A DNA stretch of 64,000 nucleotides from Micromussa lordhowensis (Eukaryota; Cnidaria; Anthozoa; Scleractinia; Lobophylliidae): positions 17,575,806 through 17,639,805 of the forward strand of contig OZ026606.1 of the NCBI GenBank assembly GCA_964020085.1. The letters are read 5' to 3'. Of this stretch, positions 47,627 through 60,218 are shown piece after piece. The notes under the pieces are model-generated. The model made no database searches and had not been told where the DNA came from. It saw only the letters and a program-made list of their open reading frames with translations. A program made the position numbers and the translations under genes. Position 1 is the stretch's first letter. Each line of letters opens with the position of its first letter.

Positions 47627-50600
47627 TCATCGCACCCATATTGCAATGCGTTTGTTCGGGACTTGCACATATTGAGCTCCAAGGAAACCAAACTGAGCCA
47701 TATCCCAGCGTGCTTTGAGAGGAGAGCCTTGTAAGGTGGCGTAGTGGCTTTTTAGCATGACCTCGTTTTGATTATTGTCGAGCAAGCACGGCTTGTGTGC
47801 CGAGGCAGGGGACCCAACATGCAGGCCGTGGTCGTAGAAGCGATACGAATGCTTCACCTTGTTTCCCCAGCAGATGATCTTGCCAGTGAACGTCTTGTCC
47901 TTGCGAGAGTGCTGGATGATATTCCACGTGTAGTCCACGTTGTCCAGGGTGTACTGGCCCCACTCGTGATCTACGAACATCGAGTTCTTTTTGCTCGGGT
48001 TAAATGCCGCGTACGCGTCCTCCGTTGGCGTCCAATCGTTTCCCGAGCCCACGAAGGTGAACCGAACGGACTGTCGGCCAGCAACGAAGAGCAACCGAAT
48101 GATTGTGTCGTTCAAATGGACTCCGGCGTCTGCGTTGCTCTTGATAGACATGTCCACCCTATCCCGTTGATGGATATCGTGGAACAGGTTTGCAGTCAGG
48201 GGGTTGGTCTTGGACCCTCGGCACATGCCCCCATCTCTATCGGGACACACCCAACTGTAGTCATGCGTCACCTTGGCAACAAGAGTCCAGCCTCCCCCTG
48301 ATGTCGTCATGTCGCAGTAGGCGCGAAATGCATTCCTCTCAGGGTCGGTGACCGCTGGATTAATCCAATACATACCATTCCCCTGACTTTCTCCTTTGAA
48401 CAATATTTCAAGGCAGGACTTCCTTGGTGGGGAGTTGTTAATCTCTCCCCGTGGTACAGTCTGCAGTTCTCTCCACTGCTTCTGGCTGCAGACGCTCAGC
48501 TTGCCAGATGTTTTCTCGTATTTCAGTTCGCCTTCAAGTCGAGCATTGCAAGACTCGGATGCAGTTTGACGAAGAATTGATGCCACAGTTTTTCTGCAGC
48601 TGTCAGAACAGCTGTCTCCTTTCTCACCCTAACAAAATGAAAAAAAGAAGTGTCCATCAAATGATACTTTTATCAATCACTTCAATTGTTGTTCAGCTGC
48701 GCCCGCAATCCAGTTCGCCTGGAGCGTGTGCGTTGTCTTGTTTTTTGTTTTGTTCTATTTTAACTAAGGGACCCTATTTCTGTATAAGAAAACAATAATA
48801 GAATTTTAATGACCAAGTTTGTTTGAACTTCATGCAAAAATATTAATTTTCAGTTTTTTTTACAACAGTGTGCTGTATTTTGACGACCCCATAGAGTGAG
48901 TCAATTTTTTTTTAAAAAACAAACGATAACTTCATGTACTGTAGACCTTATCGCCCAATAAGACAGTTTCGTTATCTACACCTTCCATATACGAAGAATG
49001 CTGAGAGGCGAGCACATAAGTTGCAACAACAAGAACAACAACAGCAACCAGACGAAATGACTAACTTTAATAGAATTCTACAAATACTGCCATTTGATTG
49101 GTTGAGCTGTTGTACATTATCAGCCATTAGAGTGCAGTAGCTGGTAAGTAGTCCACGTAAAGGCGACATTCTCTTGTTTCTTCGATGTTGCGGAGAAAGA
49201 TTTCGAGAAGTACTGGATAATTCAATTCTCAAGATGAAAAATGGAAACGAAATTGACCATTATGCGACCTCAAAACCTCCAAATTGTTCAATGAACCAAA
49301 AGTGATCTAGACAGCTGCCGATAATTCAACGCGCGCACGTTTTTGCGTGTAATGCTAATCAACATGTAAAGATATACACTGGAAATCGTTATTTGAAGGA
49401 AATTCAATTATAAATTCTACTAAGACAATTAGATTATTCACCCTAGATGTCTTTGAGGCGATAGATATCACCTCATAGAAGACATAGAAATTTCGAGTTC
49501 ATAGTCTGATTGTTAAACAGAAGTACATCCCACGTTGTTGATACTCCAGTTAATAAGGATACCTTGCAAGGCTGCCCCCTTGTGGCGTGATTCGAAAGTG
49601 TTTTTGACTTTTTGGGGTTTGGGGTTCAAACGGGTATGTGTGCTATTTAAAACCCATTGATAAATCTGTCAGTGTTATCCTGGGCTGATTCTGGCACCGT
49701 TGTGGTCCATTAAGTCTGATCCATTGTTCCATTTCCTAAGCTTTTTAATCCCAGATTAAATTCTTAAATCTATCTAACTAATTCGTAGACTGCTTGCGGT
49801 CACCTCCATTCACTTTATCCAGATAAATCTTCCAGTACTGTTACTAAATATCACAATGACTTGGTTTACTAGCATATTATTCAACTTATAGGGTCTCTGT
49901 TTTATATTCTTTTTTTGTCTCGGAATTCCGGCTCCAGCCCCACTGAGAAGGGCGTGCATATCTCCATCTCCATTAAGCTTATGACTTTCAGAATATCTTC
50001 GGACTGGGCTTATAAGCAAGCCAATATTCCTTGAAAGGCTAATCTCACGAAGATACTAAGACCAAAAATTATTGTAATAAATTGGGGAAATCTGGCAAGC
50101 ATCTAGGACGAAGAATATTGTTACTTCTCTACACATTGACATTGTAAGAAAACGACTTGGGTGACGTTGAGACCTCCCATATCCCCCTACCTACTCCCCC
50201 TTCAGTTCATGAGTAGAAAATAGAAGCAACTATCCAAGTGACGACCTTTATCTCCCATTTAGATGTTGCCCGCGCGCATTCGAAGTTAAGTTTGTACGCA
50301 GACTTGAAACTTGACACTCGCTAAGCTTTGGAACAGCGCTAAGCTTTTTCTCAAGCATCATTCTACCACAGTCCATAAAGCTCATCCGTACGCCGGGTTA
50401 AAACTTTCAATTCGTGCCAAATGCTTCACTACCTCAACTAATCTCGAAAGGGCCACACGTAAGCTGGAACTAATCCGGATTTCCATTTTTTATTCCAGTA
50501 AATATTGTAAAGCACTCAATGTTTCCTTGTTACTTTAACATTTAGTTTCTTTTTTTGACCGAAATCGCACTTATTGTTTTTTTAGCATTCAGTCGAGTAA

Positions 50601-52611
50601 TTTTTTTAACAGTTTCACGAGAAAGTTTCCTATTGATAATTTCCTTAATTCTCATAATCTCCATCTTTCAGTTCGTTTGTATTCATAACAAGAAAAAAAA
50701 AGCAAATAAAAATAAAAACGCTCTTGTTCCATCTCACAAAAACATGTTCGTGGGCTGTAATCCTAGATTTCCTTAAGAAGGAAATGCTTTGCAGTCCGTT
50801 CTATCTCCAAAAATAGTCAATAAATTATGATAAACACGATGCTGACTAAAATGCATGAGACTGGATTAACACTGAGCTCATGGGCTATTAGAGGCTTGAT
50901 CTATACTTAACATGCTATCTAAAGTGCTTGAAGCTTCACTGAGAATAATGCTGATGAACTATCTTAAACAGCTAGAGTAAATAACTTTTAAGACTCCTAT
51001 CAGCAAATTACTGAGAAGTATCACAAATGGAATGCAAACTAGACGTTGTAATGTTCTGACGACTAGAATCTGACAATTTCGTTGCTCTGCAACTTTTGAA
51101 GGTCAAAAGAATGAGGCTGAAAGAGCTTGACGTTCTTGTGTTACGGCCAACATTGCGCGAAAACAGTCAAAAAACGTTTGTCGAAAGCTTCAATCGTCAA
51201 CAGATGGAGGGTTTGCACAATGTTCTGGGCAGGTAATCTCGCAGCCCTTATCAGGCGGAGGTCGCGCCAAGAAAGATTATATCTCACTAATAAACCGCTG
51301 AAATTGATACGGTTGCATACTTGCTTCCTACCGACGGTGACTAATAAGAGCTAACACAACGTGATCCCGTTCTAGCATTCCACATAAATCTTAAATTTAG
51401 TTACTTCATGTTCAGCGAACGCCTGAAGTACCTCGATATCTCTACAAGTTGGCGATTGAGTCAATACGCATTTTGCATGGACTTACCTTTTCTCCTTGAT
51501 CGCCTTTATCGCCTCTGAGCCCTTTTTCTCCCTGGAGGTCAGAAATGAAATGAAATCATCGATTTTTTTAGTCAGATGAGGTTTATTGAGCTTTCCAGGC
51601 TCGCAAGAAATGAGAGTTCCTTGTTAAGCAAAAAGCCACACTTCTCTGTTGTTCGCACAGCACGAGCGAAATCAACTGTCATCAACTCGGGAGTCCCGCG
51701 GACAGGAAACAGAAAAGTTCGTTCTTAAAATTGTAATACGCGACCCTTCGACGATGATAGAAGAGGATGGAATGTATTTTAACTTAACTTCAAAAACTCC
51801 CGCTTCCCGCCCAGTCTTTCAGCATCGGTGCCTCTAAAGGGTAAGAGCGTTCTCCGCCTCACGTAGAAACGTTGCCAAGTTTATGAGGACTTTCTAACCT
51901 CAATACTTTTGAGCTTACGAGTAACATTTCCTGTAGCAATGCGCCGCCTGTAGGCTTTTCCTTTCTATTGTCAGGGTCAAAAGCAATATTTTTGTTAAGT
52001 GCAAAATAGACTTGCTACCGAGCTCTATGCAGCTATTTGCTGATATCCGCTTACAAATCATATCACAGAGCTCTTGATCGAGTGAGGTAATATGACGGTT
52101 TAAGGAACTAAACGAATTCCAAGCATACAATGTAAATAACAACTCGAAAATAATTGCTGGATTAGCTGCAGAAGCGCACGACAACTGCTCTAATTTAAGG
52201 CTCGCTTTACATCGGCGAAGTGTGCCGACCTACCCTTTCTCCGCGTAGACCATTAATTCCTGACAAATACACTTCCCCCAGCTTAATCCTACCCGAGGAC
52301 AACATAAGCTGGCCCCCGTGGACGGGCTTCAGCGTCAGTCTTGCTTCTTTGTGTTGCCTATGGAGATTCGGGCAAATTTCACAAGGTCAGTAAAATTAGA
52401 AACGAATTACCCGGTAATGACTTCAGTGACTTGCAACCTCATCAAAACTACATCATATCGCCATGAGAGAACTCTAGGACCCTGAGTACACAAATCACGG
52501 TCCCAAAGAGTTTTGCTTGACTTACCCTTGTCGCTTGGTTGCCAGTGAAATATCCGACGAATAAAAGGCGATACAAAGCACGATGAATCCTCGGAGCAGT
52601 GAAACCCGCAT
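47627..52611 (-). CDS. Secreted collagen and fibrinogen-like-domain protein
   Basis: Five minus-strand exons: 52611-52526, 52357-52293, 52259-52234, 51531-51487, 48628-47627. They join in phase to 407 residues plus stop. Residues 1-24 are a signal peptide. Residues 30-50 form a short module (QHKEARLTLKPVHGGQLMLSS in pieces across the join). Ten Gly-X-Y triplets follow (51-80), then a Cys-x3-Cys pair at 81 and 85 that could link chains. Residues 146-407 are fibrinogen-like: the AFRAYCDMTTSGGGWTLVAK signature is clear, but the C-terminal half is divergent and the usual C-terminal calcium/ligand motifs are not evident. By analogy with ficolins and similar proteins it may be an oligomeric extracellular lectin or matrix protein; cnidarians have many fibrinogen-related proteins in immunity and skeleton matrix. 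Function here is inferred. The introns include one of 2.9 kb. Confidence 0.88.
48629..51486 (-). other. Large intron of the collagen-fibrinogen gene
   Basis: The 2.9 kb between the last two exons contains no recognisable coding sequence. A short imperfect hairpin, ATGTCTTTGAGGCGAT/ATCACCTCATAGAAGACAT, lies at about 49447-49485. Open frames such as 50311-50538 are short and unrecognised. Confidence 0.5.
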
Positions 52612-55488
52612 CTTACTGACCACTTTACAGCAGACCTAATAACAAGTGAATGGTAGACGTTGACTTGCAAACCTACACAACACGCAGAGCCTTGATTGGA
52701 TGATCAACTTGACATGGCCCCATCACTCAATTAGTGATATCTCAAGGAGCGCGATTCGCAAACTGACATGCTGTACAATCTTTTGTTTGTGTAAATAATT
52801 AACAGCTCGATAAACACCGGAAATAGACTAATAAATGCACTGATTGAATGCAGGCAATTTGGGGCGCATTTTCACCGGGCTTTGTCGCTTGGTGTTCATT
52901 CAAAGCTTATCCCTGCTCAATAGAACTCCGTTGTTCGCTAATGACTTGTCAAAGAACTGAGAAAATTAAGCCATCTAAGTTGATCAAAGAACCTTTTTTT
53001 ATTCCTGTGTTGTTTATTAACTGCACAGAAAGACTTATTCACCTTGGCGGTATTTGGTTTTAAGAGGTCGGTTTGCACTCAGAGAAGAAACATAAAAACA
53101 GCTATCATATTATAAGCTAATGATTTTAAACTTCTAAGAAGGTCAGTCCGTCATTGGCCCTTGAATAATAGAAAAAAAAAGATTTTATCTACTACCACAC
53201 CTCAATTCGTCGTAATGGGCTAAATTAATCACTTAACACCAACGAAGTGTCTTACCGTTAATTGACACCAAAAAGCACTTTACACCTTACCTAATAAAGT
53301 GAATGGATGTGTTCTATATCGGCAATAAGGTTATTTCATTCCCTGGGCTAAATCCAACCGACGTATCTGAGCCGACTCCTTTGCAAATCTTGGGTTTCGC
53401 AATATTTGATAGAAGTCAAACGTGAATTTGATATCCAGAACGCTCTGCAATGTAAATGGCCTCTTTCACCGGAGATGTTATTGTTTGAATATCTGCTTCA
53501 TCGTCGATAGATAGCCCCGCACCGCCCTGTTCTCATTTATGTGAAGAGAAGCCCGACACGTTTCCGGAGTACCTGACCTCCATCGTGTTTATTTTGTTCC
53601 AAAAGAAGAACTTCAAAATACTTTCACGTTTTGTCGCACTGATAACATTTTGTACGTAAATCCTTTTCTCATTTTACATGCTATTAGAAAAGGGTGGTCC
53701 TAAAACTCTTTCAGAAGCAAAACAAAAATTAATTACTTGAATTTCATGTTCAAACGTAATGAAAACAAACAGTTTCACGCGAAGGTTATGTTGCATACGT
53801 CCGGCTTTCGTTTGAAAAAAAAAAGAGAAAAGCCGGCCTTGTATTGCGGAAAAAGGCAAACAGTGCTACATCATTGGCAGTCCTGCGCATTTCACTTTCA
53901 TAATCTCTGGGATCTTTGCAATGGCTTAGTTTAAGTTAGTTTCTCAGACAAAAGTTGACGACATTATGGACTGAGTGGTATATCAACTTTTTTACCTGCG
54001 TTTATCGTGAAATGTTTGTTGGTCCTTGGAATTTCAAAGGAAAGCATCCATATGGTATCTTGTTCAACTTACAAAAGGAAAAATATTTACCAGCTAATGA
54101 ATATATACGGCCAGATGACGTAATTGCGAGCTATTTTTTTTTAATTTTACAATCACCCACTTTGCGTTTTGTTTATTTTAAGAAGGAAGCAGCCGTCACT
54201 AAGTAATGAATATAGATGAACTAAGTGATGCAATAACGAGCTATTTATGAACAAATTTTACAAATATAGGTAGAAGACGTGACTTCATCTTGTACCAACT
54301 TCGATTACCAAATCGGCTACCATAGTCGCATCATGATCATCAAAAGATATATAGCTCCCTTTTTCAGCATACACTTTTTACACTTCTAACTTTGTAAGGT
54401 CAAGAAAGGCTTCCTGAACGACTAAACGTATGGCGAAAACAAACTCTCACGTAGCTAGTCGTTGGAAATATCTGCCGGCATTGTATTGTTGATGGGTAAT
54501 TACTAAATGGCTGTTTTTCCGGATGTACGTTTCTACACTCTTAAAAAGAACTAAAAAGCTTAGAGCTATGTCATCCTGTTCAAATAGGGTACTCTTTTAC
54601 ACTGATGAACAAAATGACTCAACGAAAAACTCCAAATGAAAGAAACACCCGAAGATGTTACAGGAAACCAAATATGAATGATGATGAGTAAGGGTGTCGA
54701 AGATCAAGACGGGCTGAGCTGATAGTAAATTCAGTGGAAAGTTCTACAGGACAAATTTGTCAAGATGCGGAAACCACGGCGCTGCTCCTTTAAATTTATC
54801 TTTAGATCGGTCATGGTTTTTAAGCAACTGTCGTAAAACCTTGGCAAAAGGAAAATTCCCGTCCGTTTGCGTAAAAGAACACTCAAGCACTTGCAAGAAT
54901 TAAAAGAGCTTCTTATTTAACACGCAAAGGGTTTTACGGATTATGCTCGGAAAAATACTCAGCGAGCGTCATGATCGTTTGACTTCACGCCAGTAAAAGG
55001 ATGTTTCACGATTATGTAATTAGGCGAATTTGTCAAAGCCTCGTAACATCGTGTCTACAAGTAGTGCTGTGACGTTCAATGCAGTGTCAGTTGAGCTCAT
55101 GTCGAGTTCCGATTTACTTCTACTTGAGGTCAAATTAACATATAAGACACCAACCTTGGTACACCATGAGAATAACAGACTGAACAGTAACTTCCCCAGC
55201 ACGGGTACGGCCGGGAGTGGGGGAGGGGGGTATTGTTAGCAAATTTGATCTACGTTTGGCATGATGAGCAAGAAAGGTACTAACTTTCTCTTCACCTTCT
55301 ATTAGAGTCTGCGGCAACATTTTCATTCTGCAGCTGCTAAAAACCTAACCCAAAAGCAAAACTTGTAACCACTCTGGCCAAGGACAACGAACTACACTGC
55401 CCCCCGGCACTCCCCAAGCACTCCCGCTGGGATATAAGCCCCCAGTTATATATAAGCCAAATAACTCAGGTAAAGTCTGATGAGTCAA
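52612..55488. other. 5' flank of the collagen-fibrinogen gene and intergenic DNA
   Basis: The promoter should lie in the first few hundred bases. No gene was recognised. A two-copy direct repeat of about 58 bp (ATGAATATA, then GATGACGTAATTGCGAGCTA in the first copy) occurs at about 54094-54152 and 54204-54262. Confidence 0.5.
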
Positions 55489-55749
55489 GTGGCCCATCAG
55501 GCCGGAGCTTATCCCGGTTTCAGTATCATGAAGCGACTAGGAATATTTCTACTCCCCCCTGGATGGGATGCTAGTCCATCGCAGGGTTAACCCCAGCATT
55601 AAATTCGCCGATACCCATTTATACACCTGGGTGAAGAAAGGCACTGTGAGAGTAAAGTGTCTTGCCAAAGAACACAACACAATGTCACCGATTAGGGCTC
55701 GAAGCTCCGGAGTCGAGCACACTAACCATGAGGCCACTACGCCTTCCAC
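55489..55749 (+). repeat. Dispersed repeat, copy 2
   Basis: This copy is closely similar to 5814-6062 through nearly its full length (GTGGCCCATCAGGCCGGAGC to CTAACCATGAGGCC). The words AGTCAAGTGGCCCATC at 55483-55498 and again at 55755-55770 bracket it; part of that word belongs to the element's own start, so a target duplication is possible but not proven. Confidence 0.75.
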
Positions 55750-57329
55750 TTATAAGTCAAGTGGCCCATCCAAAACTCCTTTTGAAGGGGGTCTTAGCCC
55801 AGGGCTTCTAACTGGAATTTTAATGAACTAGTATCCCAATTAGTTTTCAAAGATTAACGAAGTCCCATTACATACAGACTGGTCTAGAACAGCGTGTGCT
55901 GTAACCACAAGAGCATTATTGTGTGATTTTTTTTTTGTTAGAACCTTTTTATTCAGCTCACATTCATTTGCGATTATCAATTTTGAAGAAAGCATTGGAT
56001 GATTGACTCTGAACTTTAATCAATCAACCTTAAGATTGATTTTGAAAATTCATTTCCAGGACTGCATTTGTGATATTTGCTGCCGTCGCCCTCTCTTGAC
56101 CTTCCCATTCAGTCCCCTGGTGCTTTCGCGACAGTCTAGCGTCCATGCCTGTTTCTGTTTCCTTAGTCCTTTCATTTCAACATCAGATGTTAGTCTGTTG
56201 CTTCGGTGCCACTGTAAGCCCTATAGTCCTTTGAATGATATCCAGTTTGTTTCAGTCGCGACCATAGCTTGGTTTGCATCGTTTCTAACGCTTACAGCTT
56301 CAGTGACAGCAAGGGCGCTTTTTTGTATTTGAAAGGGTCGCACGCCCCATACCAAGTAATCTAAATGTAAACTATAGACAGACAATAGAAGACCACTCAT
56401 ACTAATGAAGTCTAGAATGAGTGGAGAGTCATTCTGCATACCGCGCCAAGTTTTTTATTTAATCAAGAGCCCAAGTGATCCGATTAAAGCTACACAGATC
56501 AATGGGCCGCCCTACCTCCCACATGGTTCTTATCAATAAATAAGTCAAAATAAGTCTCCTCCGCCAACTATGGTCAAAATGGCCAAAATTATAGGCAAGA
56601 ATTACTGAAACGGGTTGCTACGAACTACGGAAAACGTGGTCTATTGATGCTCCGAAATCATCTTTAAGCCCTAGCCGAACGGACTCTGAACCCGACCAAA
56701 GTGAGCGCAAGTCAGTCGCAAGTCAACGGAAGTGCACGCAAGCCCTGGTCAAACGGAGTCGCATGTAGACCCAAGTTTGCAACATGCGTCTACTTGTGAG
56801 TCCGTTTGGCTAGGGCTTTAGGATGCTATTAAGAGATATCCTTTATGTCTACAGTTGTCATCATTGAATAAATAATATTGGCATAAATCATCAAAGTAAA
56901 TTTGCGATTGCTTTCCTGCTGTTCGAAATTTCAGAACTGACGCAGAGACCGGATTAAGGATTAATGGTACAGAAAGTAGATCCCGCAATACCGCACAAAG
57001 CCAATTAGTTATTAATTTAAAATAGCTACAACTCTAGCCAAAGCTATTTAGAGGGGTCGATGAAATAAGTACTCTACTACCGGAATTCCTGTTTGGGAAA
57101 ATCTCCTTGTCCTCAGCCGTAAATCAAAAACGTCCTTCAATATGTTGACCTGGATGGCTTTCCATCCGTTTTACATGCTTTTCAATTAGGGTAGGTGAGT
57201 AGCCCTTACACCTGAAATGTTCTGAGGAAGCTCTTGGGAGAACAGTATGAAAAAAGATTTCTTTGCATTTAAATTAAAATACTATGGAATTCTTGAAACT
57301 TTGATCATGTTGGTGTGAGATTATCAATT
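55750..57329. other. Gene-free stretch between repeats
   Basis: No supported gene. Minus-strand frames around 56003-56439 show no recognisable domain. The MITE at 56663-56820 is the main structure. Confidence 0.45.
56663..56820. mobile_element. Short MITE related to 8377-8749
   Basis: The termini TTTAAGCCCTAGCCGAACGG and CCGTTTGGCTAGGGCTTTA are inverted repeats matching the termini of the 8377-8749 element. The interior repeats CGCAAGT and has one internal CCCTGGTCAAACGGAGTCGC copy. At 158 bp it is less than half the length of the other copy. Confidence 0.8.
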
Positions 57330-58513
57330 GCTCTATACTTACCAGTACATTTCCTGCTAAATGGAAAGAGGCGGAGGTCATACCCATCCACAAAGACGGC
57401 GATCATGAAGAAGCAGCCAATAACAGACCGTTATCTCGTTTAGCTGTTGCATCCAAAGTATGTGAAAAGATTATTTTGAACCAATTTAACACCTACCTCA
57501 TTGAACATAAACGCCTTACGTTCCACCAAAGCGGCAATACAAAGCACACTCTACTGAGACCTTAAATATTCAGCTCACGGATAACGTGCTTGAAGCAATG
57601 GATAAAATGCAGATTACCGCTCTAGTCTTAATAGACCTCTCGAAAGTTTTTGACAGCATTGACCATGCAAGGCGTCTTCACAAACTCTCCATCGTAGGAG
57701 CCTCACCCTCGACTGTCAACTGGTTCAAGAGCTACTTATCTAACCGATACCAATACGTGAGAATTGGATCCACGCATTCGGACACTTTGCCAATCACCCA
57801 TGTGTCCCTCAATTCGCAAGGAGCGATTCTATCACCACTCCTATTTTGCATTTATCTGAATGATCTGATCCTTGGCACCTAGCTCTTGTAACCTGGAATC
57901 ATACGTTGACGATTCGAAGTTATTCCTTTCTTTCCCCCTGACAGAAGTGGACGCAGCTTTTGAAAAACTGGAACAAGATCTTCTCAGCGTAGCCCAATGG
58001 TGCTGTGAGAACCACTTACTCATAAACCCAGATAAAACCAAGCTCCTCTTTCTCGGAACCAGACAGATGTTAAGCAGGCTGCCACAGAACCCCAGCATTT
58101 CATTTCTCGGTGCAAAATTAAAACCTATCGAGTCAGCCAAGGACTTGGGAGTCATATTAGATCCTCATTCGACTTATCATATTTCGAAAACTGTCTCATC
58201 TTGCTTTTCTAAGCTATACCAAATTAACAGAGTTAAAGAAAGCTTTGACAAAGAGACACTTAAGCTGTTAATTACATCATTAGTTTTTAGCAAAATGCTT
58301 TACTGTTCAACCGTCTGGTCCAATACTTCAACTCAGAACATCAATAAATTACAGTCAATTCAGAATTTAGCAAGTAAAATCATAATGAATTCCAGAAACT
58401 TTGATCATGTGACTCCTTTACTACACCAGCTCCTTTACTACACCAGCTGGATCCACAGCTACTTTGACAATGTGATGACGAAATTTATGATCAATAACAG
58501 GACAGACGCATGA
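57330..58513 (+). pseudogene. Decayed non-LTR retrotransposon reverse transcriptase
   Basis: Reverse-transcriptase blocks are spread over at least three frames. First comes a segment with AKWKEAEVIPIHKDGD (from about 57352). Second is IDLSKVFDSIDH (about 57630) with SQGAILSPLLFCIYLNDL. Third is the catalytic YVDD box (about 57904) and the region up to the stop at 58513. Frame changes near 57338, 57560 and 57870 show it is inactive. The N-terminal endonuclease is missing. The motif set fits CR1/Jockey-like LINEs. An 18 bp tandem duplication (CTCCTTTACTACACCAG) lies near 58424-58450. The copy ends at an ATT repeat (58799-58851), the expected tail. Confidence 0.85.
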
Positions 58514-58797
58514 AAAACTGACGTCAATTTGTTTATTCATTTCATTCATGTGATGGAGCTACAAAACATTGGTTCTGAATTCCAGCATTGACCGTTTCTC
58601 TAAGATGTAGGATGGTTTTTTGTTCAGAAATTGCAGAGTTTTATATTGTATCAATACTCTCTTGATTGTATGTAGTTTTAACTGAACTTAGATTTTAGTA
58701 TTTGATTTCAACGCTTATCTTTTTTGGTGCGTTTCATAATGTAGCGGACCTACCTGAAAAAAAACGCATTCAAGTGACGGGCGCTTACTCTGGAAAG

Positions 58798-58798
<1 letters not shown>

Positions 58799-58849
<51 letters not shown>

Positions 58850-58851
58850 TA
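58799..58851. repeat. (ATT)n microsatellite, LINE tail
   Basis: About 17 uninterrupted ATT units lie directly downstream of the LINE 3' UTR and probably derive from its tail. Confidence 0.95.
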
Positions 58852-59062
58852 TGATTAGTAAGGGGCTTTGGAATCGGTAGGGAACTAGCAAGATTTTGAA
58901 TTAGAATTTTTAATCTTCTTCACATTTAGGATTAGTAGGGCCTTTGAAATCGGTAAGGAACTAGCAAGATTTTAGTATTTTATAAGTAATGGTAATAGGA
59001 CTGAGTGGAGTCCAATTCAACAAAATCGGACGATCGCGCAGCGGGATTCCGATTCGTTTATC

Positions 59063-59093
<31 letters not shown>

Positions 59094-59842
59094 ACGAAGA
59101 TTATACCAATTAATCATAAAAATTACAATTTCCGAGAAAAGAAGAATAACCAACTTATGAGAGAAAGGGAAAATTTGCATTAAAAGACTGACAAAGGAGG
59201 CGTAAATTGTTTCATGTCCCTCTGAAATTGAGGTTGGTTGATTTAAACTACAACTTTGAATGTGATTGGTTGATGTAAACTACAACTTTGAATGTAATTG
59301 GTTATTGAACTTTCCGATAACAAACTGTCCGATAACAAACTGTCTAATAACAAACGGCCCGATAACAACTTAGCAAGTGAATTAGTAGGAGTTTTTTAAA
59401 CCAATCACAATCGAGGAAATTATAATTTTTATGATTATTATTGTTGTTATTCTTTTATCCCAGATTTTCGCCGATCTAAGGAACCATGAGCAATAATTTT
59501 AAAACAAAATTAATAATATGACAGCAAGATAACAACATCATGTAAATTGTAACCTTTATTTTTAAAGTTTTGACATTCTTTTTAACGAATTATCTTCTGT
59601 TTATTATTAGTATAAAATACATTATTATTTTTATTATTCAAAACTATATTTTGCTTCCTTCTTAATGACTTTGTTAAAATTGTTATTGTAAATAGTTTTG
59701 TGCTGTAAATAATTATCACATAAAGTTTTAGTGAAGAATTTGAATGAGCTTAATAAAGATTATTATTATGATACAAGTCCCTCAGTTTGGTCGTTTTGCT
59801 GGTACTATTCATGTACCCGAGGCCAAGCTAGGACCTGTAACC
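58852..59842. other. Non-coding stretch with short tandem repeats
   Basis: No gene recognised. At 59232-59310 a unit of about 38 bp (AAACTACAACTTTGAATGT, then ATTGGTT) is duplicated, and at 59313-59368 a CGATAACAAACTGT-like unit of about 16 bp occurs four times. GATTAGTA...GGGCTTTG...GGAACTAGCAAGATTTT is repeated at about 58853 and 58930. Confidence 0.6.
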
Positions 59843-60097
59843 TCAGGCCTCGAGTAGTTTTCTTAGTAGTCTTGCTGTTCCTAGTAATGCTGCTTTCTGT
59901 AGGAGCTCTATCTTTGTTATCGCGCCAATCATCTTCAGATTGCTGGCTAGCTTTCCAGATACAATCCCCAGGGCACCAATCACCACAGTCACCTTGATGT
60001 TCCACAGCCTTGCTAGCTCCCGTCTCAAGTCCTGATATTTCTCTACTTTGCCCAGTTTTTCTTCTGTAACTCTGGAATCCCCGGGTATGGCGACGTC
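59843..60097 (-). pseudogene. LINE reverse-transcriptase C-terminal fragment
   Basis: Reading the minus strand from 60097 gives 84 codons in one frame to a TGA at 59845-59843. The peptide has the C-terminal motif set of many LINE polymerases: AIPGDSRV, EKYQDLRREL, RLWNIKV, VIGALG and KAALLGTARLLRKLLE. The upstream polymerase is missing, with an ATT microsatellite abutting the 5' side. ATAATAATAATCTTTAT-like sequence on the 3' side (about 59756-59770) may be its tail. Confidence 0.75.
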
Positions 60098-60109
60098 GAT
60101 GAGCTATTG

Positions 60110-60218
60110 TTATTATTATTATTACAATTATTATTACAATTATTATTATTATTATTATTACAATTATTATTAAAATTATTATTAGTATTATTATTATTAA
60201 TATTATTATTACTGTTAT
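60110..60218. repeat. Imperfect (ATT)n microsatellite
   Basis: ATT units interrupted by ACA and AAA triplets over about 110 bp. Confidence 0.95.

Noticed and set aside
47768..48301. 177-codon plus-strand open frame
   Set aside because: It is the antisense shadow of the fibrinogen-like exon, which has clear domain signatures on the minus strand.
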